Shown here piece after piece: positions 36,535 through 44,090 of a DNA stretch of 44,090 bases. Numbering within the stretch: position 1 is the first letter of the stretch; each line of letters opens with the position of its first letter. Source of the stretch: an uncultured Pelagibacteraceae bacterium (GTDB lineage: Bacteria; Pseudomonadota; Alphaproteobacteria; Pelagibacterales; Pelagibacteraceae); NCBI GenBank assembly GCA_902623215.1, contig CACNSS010000009.1, positions 1 through 44,090 of the forward strand, in the 5' to 3' direction. The notes beneath the pieces were generated by a model, which was not told the origin of the DNA, made no database searches, and saw only the letters and a list, made by a program, of their open reading frames with translations. The translations under genes were made by a program, and so were the position numbers.

Positions 36535-36563
36535 GATATACATTTAGAACATTAAATTGTCAA
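36535..36563 (-). promoter_or_regulatory. Dedicated sigma-70 promoter of the 5S rRNA gene
   Basis: On the minus strand TTGACA (36563-36558), a 17-base spacer and TATATC (36540-36535) precede the 5S gene, with an AT-rich tract upstream that could act as an UP element. The expected start, 6-7 bases after the -10, is 36529-36528, the mature 5S 5' end. The -35 is a perfect consensus and the spacing is ideal. Confidence 0.8.
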
Positions 36564-36640
36564 ATATTTATATCTGTATAAATTCCTATTAAAATTTAAT
36601 TTTTTTTAAATCTTGTTTTAAAAAGTAATTTTAAAATTAT

Positions 36641-37588
36641 TTATTTAACCTTTTTTTGAATATATTTTTCAATAAAGTCATTAGTTGCGAAACCTATTCC
36701 ATCTTTAAGAGAAACTCTAGCTTTCCAACCATATTTTTTAGCTAAACTACAGTCCAAGAGCTTTCTTGGGGTACCATCTAAACTATTATTCTTATTTTTA
36801 ATTTTTAATTTTAATTGTAAATATTTCATGATAAATTTTGCATAATCGTTTACGCTTTTTTCAATTCCAGATCCAATATTTATCAGAGACTCTTTAGTTT
36901 TTTTTTTTAAAAAAAAAATGCATGCATCAGCAACATCATCACTAATGATTACTTCTCTTAACGGCTTCCCACTGCCCCATATTTCGATATAATCTTTTTT
37001 ATTTTTAATAGCTTGTATAATTTTTCTTATCAAAGCAGGTAAAAAATGAGAAGAATTGGGATCATAATTATCATTAATTCCATATGAATTGCATGGCATC
37101 AAACATTTATAATTAAGACCATATTGGTAGTTATAGCTGGAACATAAATTAATACCAGCAATTTTAGCTATCGCATATGGCTCATTAGTTTTTTCTAAAT
37201 ATCCAGATAATAAGTATTTTTCTTTGATTGGTTGTTTACATTTTTTTGGATAGACGCAACTTGAACCTAGAAATATTAAGTTCTTTACTCCAGCTTTATA
37301 ACTTCCATGAATTAAATTATTTTGAATTGCTAAATTTTCATAAATAAATTCTGCTTTGAGAGTATTATTTGCATTAATACCACCAACTTTAGCAGCAGCA
37401 ATAATCACTGCATCTGGCCTATTTTTTTTTAAAAATTTATAAGTATCTAGTTGATTGGTTAGGTCGAGTTGTTTTTTTGTTCTAAATAATAAATTAGAGT
37501 ATTTTTCAAATTTTAATTTTCTCAATATTGCAGAACCAATCAAACCCTTGTGACCTGCAACATAAATTTTTGATTTTTTATTAATCAT
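36641..37588 (-). CDS. fcl: GDP-L-fucose synthase
   Basis: A 315-residue extended SDR that epimerises and reduces GDP-4-keto-6-deoxymannose to GDP-L-fucose with NADPH. Motifs: VAGHKGLIGSAILRKL, AAAKVGGINANN, the catalytic FLGSSCVYPKKCKQP, PYAIAKIAGINLC (Tyr-Lys pair) and MPCNSYGINDNYD. It overlaps the gmd stop by 4 bases, the classic gmd-fcl pair. The stop lies 111 bases upstream of the 5S gene, an AT-rich gap holding the 5S promoter. Confidence 0.95.
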   Translation of the reverse strand: MINKKSKIYVAGHKGLIGSAILRKLKFEKYSNLLFRTKKQLDLTNQLDTYKFLKKNRPDAVIIAAAKVGGINANNTLKAEFIYENLAIQNNLIHGSYKAGVKNLIFLGSSCVYPKKCKQPIKEKYLLSGYLEKTNEPYAIAKIAGINLCSSYNYQYGLNYKCLMPCNSYGINDNYDPNSSHFLPALIRKIIQAIKNKKDYIEIWGSGKPLREVIISDDVADACIFFLKKKTKESLINIGSGIEKSVNDYAKFIMKYLQLKLKIKNKNNSLDGTPRKLLDCSLAKKYGWKARVSLKDGIGFATNDFIEKYIQKKVK

Positions 37589-38616
37589 TGAATATTTGAT
37601 TTATATTCATACTCAAGCATATCTTTTATTAGAGATTTGATATCATGCTTAGGTTTCCAATTAAGTAATTTCTTTGCTTTTGAACAATCACCCTTAAGTG
37701 TATCAACTTCAGCAGGCCTTAAATATTTTTTTTTACATTCTATAATACAATTTCCATCTTTATCGAAAGCTTTTTCATCTATTCCTTTTCCTTTCCATCT
37801 GATCTGAATTTTAAGGCTTTTTGCAACTAAATTTATAAATTGTTTAATGCTATACTGTCTGCCAGTACATATAACAAAATCCTCAGGATTTTTATATTGT
37901 AATATCTTCCACATTGCCTGAACATAATCTTCTGCATGACCCCAATCTCTTTTCGCATAAAGATTACCTAAAAATAATTTTTTTTGTTTTTTTATCTTTA
38001 TATTAAATAGACCTTTGACAATTTTTTTAGTAACAAAAGTTTCACCTCTAAGTGGACTCTCATGATTAAATAATATTCCATTACTCGCAAATAATTTATA
38101 AGACTCTCTATAGTTTACAGTTATCCAATGCGCATAAACTTTTGAAACACCATATGGGCTTCTGGGATAAAAGGGTGTTTTTTCATTTTGAGGACTCTCA
38201 ACTACTTTGCCAAACATTTCTGAACTACCTGCTTGATAAAATTTTATTTTTTTATCTATTCTAACGATTGCTTCTAAAATTCTTAGAGCTCCTGTAGCAT
38301 CAGTATTTGTGGTATATTCAGGCATATCAAATGAAACTGCAACATGGGACTGAGCTGCTAAATTATAAATTTCATCAGGAACAACCTTTTTGATTACACT
38401 AAAAACAGCAGTTGAGTCAGTCACGTCTCCATAATGTAAATAAAAATTGTTTTTTTTTATTAAGGGATCAGAATATATGTCATCTATTCTAAAAGTATTC
38501 GGTTGAGAAGAACGTCTTTTTACACCATGAACAATATATCCTTTTTTTAGCAATAACCTAGACAGGTAAGAACCGTCTTGACCCGTTACACCAAATATTA
38601 AAGCTTTTTTTTTCAT
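37585..38616 (-). CDS. gmd: GDP-mannose 4,6-dehydratase
   Basis: A 343-residue SDR making GDP-4-keto-6-deoxy-D-mannose from GDP-mannose. It shows FGVTGQDGSYLSRLLLKKGY, VKRRSSQPNT, NLAAQSHVAVSF, AGSSEMFGKV (active-site Ser/Glu), SPYGVSKVYAHW (Tyr-Lys), LFNHESPLRGETFVT and KRDWGHAEDYV, all diagnostic. With fcl it supplies GDP-L-fucose, or with other reductases GDP-rhamnose or perosamine. GDP-mannose-forming genes (manB, manC) are not in the window. A TTGACT sits about 50 bases upstream, but no convincing -10 accompanies it. Confidence 0.96.
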   Translation of the reverse strand: MKKKALIFGVTGQDGSYLSRLLLKKGYIVHGVKRRSSQPNTFRIDDIYSDPLIKKNNFYLHYGDVTDSTAVFSVIKKVVPDEIYNLAAQSHVAVSFDMPEYTTNTDATGALRILEAIVRIDKKIKFYQAGSSEMFGKVVESPQNEKTPFYPRSPYGVSKVYAHWITVNYRESYKLFASNGILFNHESPLRGETFVTKKIVKGLFNIKIKKQKKLFLGNLYAKRDWGHAEDYVQAMWKILQYKNPEDFVICTGRQYSIKQFINLVAKSLKIQIRWKGKGIDEKAFDKDGNCIIECKKKYLRPAEVDTLKGDCSKAKKLLNWKPKHDIKSLIKDMLEYEYKSNIQ

Positions 38617-38676
38617 TAACTATAATTTAGACCTTAAACGATTCATTTATTACACATGCAATTTATAGTCAATTAA

Positions 38677-39435
38677 TTAAAAATTTATTTGTGAAACTTT
38701 AGATAATATTTTCTTTAAGATAAAAAATATATTTACTCTCATATTATTGATTTTAAATGATTTATAAACCTCATAATTTGAAAGCATTATGTTGAATATA
38801 TTTTTATTACTCGTACCCCCTGTTCTCATAACAACAAATGTTTTATTAACATATTTTGAGTAAATTTTGTTTATCCCATATACTCTTAACATAAATTCAA
38901 AATCTGAGGCAATTTTAAGATTAGTATTATATAGACCAAAATCATTAAAAATTTTTTTGTTAACAAACAATGAGGTATGTGGAGGGTGTTTACAATTAAT
39001 ATAATCCTCACTTTTCAAACGTTTAGATTTAAAAAATCTTACAATCTTTTTTTTATTATTTCTTTTTACAAATTCAATATTGGAATGAATAGATAATAAT
39101 TTACTGTTTGATCTAAATTCATTTGAAATGTTTTTAAAAACATTATTATTCTTATAAAAATCGTCTGCGTGTAATAAACCAATATATTTATATTTGGATT
39201 TCTTAATTGCATAATTGATTCCTTTATATATTCCGATGTTTTTTTTTTTGAATATTTTCAGATTTCCATTGTCTTTTTTTAATTCTCTTAAAATTTTTAA
39301 TGTATTATCTTTCGAACCACCATCTACTACTATATGTTCATAATCTTGATTAAATTTCTGATTTCTTACAGAATTTACACAGTCATATATAAATTTTTCG
39401 TTGTTAAGAACTGTTGTAATAATTGATATAGACAT
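38677..39435 (-). CDS. Family 2 glycosyltransferase (WcaE/WcaA-like)
   Basis: A 252-residue GT-A fold enzyme with SISIITTVLNNEKFI at the N-terminus, the nucleotide-binding HIVVDGGSKDNTLKIL, and the metal-binding LLHADDFY (about 90-97). The C-terminal third is basic and lacks membrane helices. It resembles colanic-acid type GT2 proteins. Sugar donor and acceptor are unknown; fucose addition is possible given adjacency to gmd-fcl, but that is inference. It lies 60 bases upstream of gmd on the same strand. Confidence 0.88.
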   Translation of the reverse strand: MSISIITTVLNNEKFIYDCVNSVRNQKFNQDYEHIVVDGGSKDNTLKILRELKKDNGNLKIFKKKNIGIYKGINYAIKKSKYKYIGLLHADDFYKNNNVFKNISNEFRSNSKLLSIHSNIEFVKRNNKKKIVRFFKSKRLKSEDYINCKHPPHTSLFVNKKIFNDFGLYNTNLKIASDFEFMLRVYGINKIYSKYVNKTFVVMRTGGTSNKNIFNIMLSNYEVYKSFKINNMRVNIFFILKKILSKVSQINF

Positions 39436-39479
39436 TTTCGAAATTTTAATTAATTTAGTATTCTATCTTCAAATGTAAT

Positions 39480-40187
39480 TTAATCTAGTTTTAACAGTCC
39501 ATATCTTATCAATGATAATATTGCATAAACTCCATCAGTCATGCTTATTTTTTTTCCTTCTGAATATGTTCTTCCGTTGTAATTAATTTCTACTTCCTCA
39601 ATTTTTAATTTCAATCTAGCTATTTTAGAGTTCACTTCGGGACAGAAAGAAAAACCTTTTTCTCTAAGTTTTAAATTTAGAAAAATATCTTTAGCAAAAA
39701 CTTTGTAACAAGTATGTGCGTCTGTAAGTTTCTGTCTATTTATAATATTAGATAATTGTGTCAAAAAGTGATTAAAAAAAATTCTTGATCTTGAAATAAA
39801 ATTTTTTGCATTATGATATCTTTTTTTTCCCAAAACTCTTGAGCCATAAACTATTTTTGAAACACTATTTAAGATTGGTGTTATTAATTTTTCGTAGTCG
39901 TTTGGATCATATTCGAGATCAGCATCTTGTATAATAACTATATCTCCATTAATGTAATCCTTGGCAGTTTGAATACACGCACCTTTACCTAAATTAACAT
40001 TGTGGTTTAATATTAAATTTTCACTCAAAAATTTATAAGAATTTATTAATTCAAGTGAACTATCTGTTGAACAGTCATTAACTATTATTATTTGTTTTTT
40101 GATATATTTTTGATCTTCGATTTGTTTAAGTAATTTAACAATAGTATTTTTTTCGTTGAAAAGTGGTATTATAATACTTAATTTCAT
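39480..40187 (-). CDS. Family 2 glycosyltransferase (DPM1/polyprenyl-phosphate type)
   Basis: A 235-residue GT2 enzyme with LSIIIPLFNEKNTI, IIIVNDCSTDSSLELI, NVNLGKGACIQTA, and the metal-binding IIQDADLEYDP (about 90-100), followed by VYGSRV and the TDAHTCYKVF segment. This motif set is that of dolichyl/undecaprenyl-phosphate mannosyl- or glucosyltransferase-like proteins, which load a lipid carrier for membrane GT-C enzymes. The neighbouring large membrane protein could be such a partner. It is divergent from that gene with a 9-base gap. Confidence 0.88.
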   Translation of the reverse strand: MKLSIIIPLFNEKNTIVKLLKQIEDQKYIKKQIIIVNDCSTDSSLELINSYKFLSENLILNHNVNLGKGACIQTAKDYINGDIVIIQDADLEYDPNDYEKLITPILNSVSKIVYGSRVLGKKRYHNAKNFISRSRIFFNHFLTQLSNIINRQKLTDAHTCYKVFAKDIFLNLKLREKGFSFCPEVNSKIARLKLKIEEVEINYNGRTYSEGKKISMTDGVYAILSLIRYGLLKLD

Positions 40188-40196
40188 AAGTAAATT

Positions 40197-41843
40197 ATGG
40201 TTTTTTTTTTTTTTAAAGTTTTAGTCACAGTTGTATTTTATATAATTTTAGGAAAGTTAACAGTATCTAAAATTTTAAATTACAAAGAAGTAAGTTTTAT
40301 CGATACATCAATAATTGGAATAATAAGTGCATCATTCATAGCTTTAATAGTAAATTTTTTTTTCCCTTTAAATCAAATTAATAATTCAATATTTTTAATA
40401 TTAATTTTTTTGTTTTTTTTATTTTTAAAATTTAAATTTCGAAAAATTGAGTATTTGTTTATATTAATTGCAAGCATATTATCATTTGCTATCATATTAT
40501 TTGATAATGAATATAGACCAGACGCAGGTTTATACCATTTGCCCTATATCCAAATATTAAATGAGCACAATGTATTTTTGGGATTAACAAACTTACATAC
40601 AAGATTTGGACATATATCAATAATTCAATATTTATCAGCTTTTAATTTTAATATCATTACTGAACAAATTGGAATAATAATTCCTACTTCAATTATTTTT
40701 TCCTTCATATACTTATATTTTCTATATGACATTCAAAAATTATTGAAAAATAAGGAAAAATTTTCTATTGGGAAAATATTTTCATTATTTATAATAATTT
40801 ATATCACCTATAAAATTAATCGATATAGTGAGTTTGGAAATGACGCTCCAGCCCATTTGTTATTTTTTTACTTAGTTTCAAAAATTTTATATTTAAAAAA
40901 AAATTCTTTTGAAAATTTACATAATATTTATTTATATTCTGTATATTTATTTTTAAACAAAATTTTTTTTATATTCATTTTTATATTTCCAATTTATTTT
41001 CTGCTTCAAAGGAAGAAGTTTTTTTTAAATATTACAATGAGCATACCAACTCTCTTTATTTTTTCTTGGATATTAAAAAATCTCTTGGTAAGTGGATGTT
41101 TGTTTTTTCCTATAAAGATTACATGTTTTGAAAGTTTAAAATGGACAAATTTACAGTTAATTGAAAGTGCAAATCTTGAAGCCGATGCATGGGCAAAAGC
41201 TTGGCCACAAAATTCCGATAAGGATATTTCAATGAAAGAATTTACTAAAAAATTTAAATGGGTAGAAGCCTGGTTAAGTGTTCATTTTAAATATATTATC
41301 AAGATACTCTTACCTTACATATTTTTCATGATATTGATTTTATTTTACGTCATGAATATTAATAGAAAATCTTTAGATAATTTATTAGAAAAGGACAAAT
41401 TTATATTATTAGCCATATTTTCTACCATTGGGACTATTTCGTTTTTTCTGAAATTTCCAGTTTATAGATATGGATATTCATATTTGATTTTGTTTATTTT
41501 CATAATTTTATTTTGGAGTTTTAAATTTATAAATAAAGATAAATTTTTAAAAATTTGTAAATTTATACTACCATTAAGTTTAATAATAATTACATCTAAG
41601 CAATTGATTAGATACAAGAATAACTACGACATGAGGGATTTTATTCCTAATCATATCTTTATTAATAAAAGTGAATTCAATAAAAAATATGATAAATTTT
41701 ATCTATCTGATAATCTAATAGTATACTACAGCAAAAATGAGTGTTTTTATGGATTGTCACCATGCACAAATTATAGATATAATTTTACAAAAAAAAAACT
41801 TAAGTATAAAAAAAAATTTATATTCAATATTATTTATTTATAA
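40197..41843 (+). CDS. Large polytopic membrane protein, possible GT-C type
   Basis: A 548-residue protein with roughly 11-13 hydrophobic helices and a small polar C-terminal region (about 500-548). A loop after the third or fourth helix contains EYRPDAGLYHLPYIQ and, later, LTNLHTRFGH and YSEFGNDAPAH; an acidic residue plus His in the first loop is typical of membrane GT-C glycosyltransferases and related glycan proteins. I cannot assign a family with certainty. The start codon is followed by G and 14 T residues. The end overlaps the convergent ligase gene by 14 bases. Confidence 0.8.
   Translation: MVFFFFKVLVTVVFYIILGKLTVSKILNYKEVSFIDTSIIGIISASFIALIVNFFFPLNQINNSIFLILIFLFFLFLKFKFRKIEYLFILIASILSFAIILFDNEYRPDAGLYHLPYIQILNEHNVFLGLTNLHTRFGHISIIQYLSAFNFNIITEQIGIIIPTSIIFSFIYLYFLYDIQKLLKNKEKFSIGKIFSLFIIIYITYKINRYSEFGNDAPAHLLFFYLVSKILYLKKNSFENLHNIYLYSVYLFLNKIFFIFIFIFPIYFLLQRKKFFLNITMSIPTLFIFSWILKNLLVSGCLFFPIKITCFESLKWTNLQLIESANLEADAWAKAWPQNSDKDISMKEFTKKFKWVEAWLSVHFKYIIKILLPYIFFMILILFYVMNINRKSLDNLLEKDKFILLAIFSTIGTISFFLKFPVYRYGYSYLILFIFIILFWSFKFINKDKFLKICKFILPLSLIIITSKQLIRYKNNYDMRDFIPNHIFINKSEFNKKYDKFYLSDNLIVYYSKNECFYGLSPCTNYRYNFTKKKLKYKKKFIFNIIYL
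40201..40214 (+). repeat. 14-base poly-T run right after a start codon
   Basis: Fourteen T residues follow the ATGG of the large membrane protein gene, encoding Val-Phe-Phe-Phe-Phe. Loss or gain of one base would abolish the frame at codon 2-6, so the tract could act as an on/off switch. The frame is open as sequenced. Confidence 0.9.
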
Positions 41844-43122
41844 TTTTTTTAGACTTATAAATAAAGTTTTTGTAGCTATACAAAGATCCAATAAAAAACC
41901 AAAAAATTGTTCCATAAAAAGTACTAAAAATTGATCCCGTTGGCCTAGGTAAAAAAATAAATGTGAGAATTAGAAATATTATAAGATTAATTATTAAATT
42001 TTTAGAGACACTGTGATTACGTAGGTCTTTAAATAGATAAAATAAAAATATCATAAAAGCAAAATAACCTATCAGACCTGTGTCTAACAATATTTCCAGG
42101 TGAAAGTTGTGAGGATGTGTTGAGCAAACTTTATATTCTGTAGATTTTTTAATTTCTTCAGTTTCATATTTTTTGCACTTTATTCTAAAAGACTTCAAAC
42201 CATTCCCAACCAGAGGACTTTCTGATATTATTGACAAACTTGCATTATAATGTAACCCCCAGGGAGTTAATTTTAAGGCCTCAATCAAATTTGGTTGGTC
42301 AAAATCAATCAATTCAATTATATCACTATAATATCTAGATTTAGTAGAATCCTTTACCGAAAAGTTAATTAATAATACTGATATACAAATAGAGAGCAGA
42401 ACACCTAAAGTATTTTTTAGATTAAATTCAATAATAATTATAAAATAAACAATTGAAAGTACTATTGTAAGCAATAAAGCAGATCTTTCGCCTGAGAGAA
42501 AAACAATTATTAAAATAAAAAAAGGAAAAAAATTAATTAAACTATTTTTTTTAAGTATCCTGATTAATAAAAAAGATGAGAATATGATTGTGGAAAAATA
42601 GCCTCCAAAAACTAGCTCTGATCCAAAAAAACCAGAATATCTCTGACATTCAAGACGAAACCAAACATTAACACTACAAAAATATGGTTTAAGCCCGATG
42701 AAGTTTGATTGGGTTAGATACTGTTTAAAAAAATCTAAAGAAATTATTGCAATAAAAATAAATAAAAAAATCAAGTTTTTCTCTAAAAATTTTCTACTAA
42801 CTCTTGAATACACAAAGATAATTGAATTAAAGAGAAAGAAAAACTTTAATAAAAAAATACTTTTTATAAAATGAATATAATCTTGGCCTAAAACTAAATT
42901 TAAAAATATTATATAAAAAAAAAAAATTAATAAAAAAATATTATATTTTTTTGATAAAAATTTATATTTACACTTAACTGATACTATTATGAATAATATA
43001 GAGATACTTATAAGTATCAAGTTTAAAAAAAAAGACCTTAGAAAAAAAAAAACAGGTAAAAAAATTATTAAATAGTATAAAACTACCTCAAAAATATTTA
43101 TTTTTTTTTCCAAGACTATCAA
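41830..43122 (-). CDS. O-antigen ligase / polymerase family membrane protein (Wzy_C)
   Basis: A 430-residue protein with about 11-12 membrane helices and one large periplasmic loop near residues 270-350. The loop shows the family motif: SPLVGNGLKSFRIKC followed by STHPHNFHLEILLDTGLIGYF, in which HPHN and the G-L-x-G end are conserved in WaaL/Wzy proteins. It either transfers a lipid-linked glycan to lipid A-core or polymerises repeats; sequence does not separate these. No ATG exists at the N-terminus; TTG at 43122 (or 43113) is the probable start. It overlaps the convergent membrane protein gene by 14 bases. Confidence 0.85.
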   Translation of the reverse strand: MIVLEKKINIFEVVLYYLIIFLPVFFFLRSFFLNLILISISILFIIVSVKCKYKFLSKKYNIFLLIFFFYIIFLNLVLGQDYIHFIKSIFLLKFFFLFNSIIFVYSRVSRKFLEKNLIFLFIFIAIISLDFFKQYLTQSNFIGLKPYFCSVNVWFRLECQRYSGFFGSELVFGGYFSTIIFSSFLLIRILKKNSLINFFPFFILIIVFLSGERSALLLTIVLSIVYFIIIIEFNLKNTLGVLLSICISVLLINFSVKDSTKSRYYSDIIELIDFDQPNLIEALKLTPWGLHYNASLSIISESPLVGNGLKSFRIKCKKYETEEIKKSTEYKVCSTHPHNFHLEILLDTGLIGYFAFMIFLFYLFKDLRNHSVSKNLIINLIIFLILTFIFLPRPTGSIFSTFYGTIFWFFIGSLYSYKNFIYKSKKIINK

Positions 43123-43131
43123 TTTAATTAG

Positions 43132-43149
43132 ATGTAATTTGTTTTACAT
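43132..43149. promoter_or_regulatory. Short inverted repeat in divergent promoter region
   Basis: ATGTAA (43132-43137) and TTACAT (43144-43149) form a 6-base inverted repeat with a 6-base spacer. It lies in the 117-base gap between the divergent ligase and sugar-phosphate transferase genes, close to the ligase start, where an operator could sit. Such short AT-rich repeats arise easily by chance here. The rest of the gap is AT-rich with no clear -35/-10 pair. Confidence 0.25.
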
Positions 43150-43239
43150 TAATATATTTTTTTCTACAATTTCATATATTATATTATTTAAGGTAAAACC
43201 CAACTAATTTTGCTTATTAATTATTAAAAATTATTAAAT

Positions 43240-44090
43240 ATGGATATATTCAATTTATTAACATTTATTTCTTGCTCTTTAATTGCATTATATTTTGTCA
43301 GAAAAGTTTCTATTAAATTTGACTTTTATGACTTACCAGACAAAAAAAAAATACATACGAAAAAAATTACAAAAACAGCGGGGTTAGCAATAATACCTGT
43401 CATATTTCTTAACTTGATGTTTTTAGACCTGAATTATGAATTGTTTAATTTTATGATTTTTTTAATTGGGATTATCCTCTTTGGTTTTAGCGATGATTTG
43501 TTTAACTTTTCTCCATTAACAAAGTTATTATCATTGTTTGTATTGTTATCTTTTTTTGTTGTGGAAATAATAACAATAAAATCTTTGGGATACCTATTTA
43601 GTAAGAATTTTGATTTATATTATTTTTCAATTCCTTTTACTATTTTATGTTTTTTATTCTTGATAAACTCTTTTAACTATCTTGACGGACTAGATGGATT
43701 ACTTGGCTCACTGTCTATAGTCTCTATAGCATATTTTACCTATTTTTCTTATGGGGAACTAACATTTTTTCTTATTTCAATAATTATATATCTGTTAATT
43801 TTTCTTTTTTTTAACCTTGGGATTTTACCAAAACAATTTTTAGGGGACTCCGGAAGTTTAGGATTAGGGTTTATAGTATCTTTCTTAGCAACCTATTTAA
43901 CTCAAATTGAGTCAAGTCTTGAACCATCGTTTGTGATTTGGCCATTAGCTTTTTTTGTCTACGAATTTATCTCAATCAACTTAATTAGAATCAAAATTAA
44001 AAAGAATATTTTTTCTAGAGATTTAAATTTTATTTTTAATATATTTGCAAATAAGCATGGACAAATTATTTCTGTAATAATGTGTTTTTG
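43240..44090 (+). CDS. WecA/MraY-family polyprenyl-phosphate sugar-1-phosphate transferase (partial)
   Basis: The frame opens at ATG 43240 and runs off the right edge after 283 codons. It is a multi-helix glycosyl transferase family 4 protein that transfers a sugar-1-phosphate from a UDP-sugar to undecaprenyl phosphate, starting glycan synthesis. Motifs: YDLPDKKKIHTKKI near 33-46, IILFGFSDDLFNFSP (the SDD aspartates), FLINSFNYLDGLDGLLGS, FLGDSGSLGLGF, and a cytoplasmic segment with FSRDLNFIFN and NKHGQ near the visible end. This is WecA/WbpL-like rather than MraY by context. About the last 50-80 residues are probably missing. Confidence 0.9.
   Translation, partial: MDIFNLLTFISCSLIALYFVRKVSIKFDFYDLPDKKKIHTKKITKTAGLAIIPVIFLNLMFLDLNYELFNFMIFLIGIILFGFSDDLFNFSPLTKLLSLFVLLSFFVVEIITIKSLGYLFSKNFDLYYFSIPFTILCFLFLINSFNYLDGLDGLLGSLSIVSIAYFTYFSYGELTFFLISIIIYLLIFLFFNLGILPKQFLGDSGSLGLGFIVSFLATYLTQIESSLEPSFVIWPLAFFVYEFISINLIRIKIKKNIFSRDLNFIFNIFANKHGQIISVIMCF

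Noticed and set aside
38617..38676. TTGACT upstream of gmd as a promoter.
   Set aside because: At 17-base spacing the -10 would be TAAATG, a weak match; not strong enough for a feature.

Overview
The window reads as a compact, very AT-rich alphaproteobacterial chromosome of the SAR11 / Pelagibacterales type. The reasons are strong A/T codon bias with long A and T runs, intergenic gaps that are usually 0-60 bases or overlaps, alphaproteobacterial marker genes (TrcR/DUF1013, split pntA1/pntA2/pntB, the small aa3-oxidase subunit IV next to pntA, yebC-ruvC-tolQRAB-pal-cpoB order), and a 5S rRNA gene standing alone beside a polysaccharide gene island. No insertion sequence, phage module, CRISPR array or pseudogene was seen. 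No gene-free stretch exceeds 300 bases. The longest gaps are about 110-120 bases: the 5S upstream region and the gap before the last gene.

Region by region. 1-5.7 kb: end of aroC (+), then xseB-ispA-dxs (-), then Sua5/TsaC plus a two-gene ABC exporter (+). 5.7-7.7 kb: tRNA-Arg (-), then a RluD-type pseudouridine synthase and the heat-shock sigma factor rpoH (+). 7.7-23.4 kb: a long minus-strand run, read from high to low coordinate: coiled-coil protein, zapA, 5-formyl-THF cyclo-ligase, ymdB, yebC, a phage-type RuvC-like resolvase, tolQ-tolR-tolA-tolB-pal, a terminator, cpoB-tilS, then ftsH-folP-glmM-thiD-purA. 23.5-31.8 kb: a plus-strand run of central carbon metabolism (tkt-gap-pgk-class I fba), thiE, efp, suhB, rpmE, trcR, rpsU and initiator tRNA. 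31.8-36.5 kb: minus-strand 5S rRNA, sugar epimerase, rpmJ, cox subunit IV, pntA1, pntA2, pntB and transaldolase. 36.6-44.1 kb: a surface-glycan island (fcl, gmd, two GT2 glycosyltransferases, a large membrane protein, an O-antigen ligase/polymerase and a WecA/MraY-type sugar-phosphate transferase cut by the window end). This position, on the upstream side of a solitary 5S gene, matches the published SAR11 hypervariable region between the 23S and 5S rRNA genes.

Most interesting points: (1) the 5S gene has its own near-consensus promoter placed so that transcription starts at the mature 5' end, and it runs with an 8-base gap into a sugar epimerase whose stop overlaps the rpmJ start; (2) the ruvC slot between yebC and tolQ holds a phage-like RuvC relative and no ruvA/ruvB; (3) GAPDH carries substitutions at the classical NAD/NADP discrimination positions, predicting NADP use; (4) ribosomal protein S21 appears to start at ATT behind a perfect GGAGG; (5) an alphaproteobacterial sigma-32 type promoter sits directly upstream of ftsH and may give a leaderless mRNA; (6) an 11-bp perfect terminator separates pal from cpoB. 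I found no convincing wholly new multi-gene system. The novelty is in gene arrangement, initiation signals and cofactor residues.
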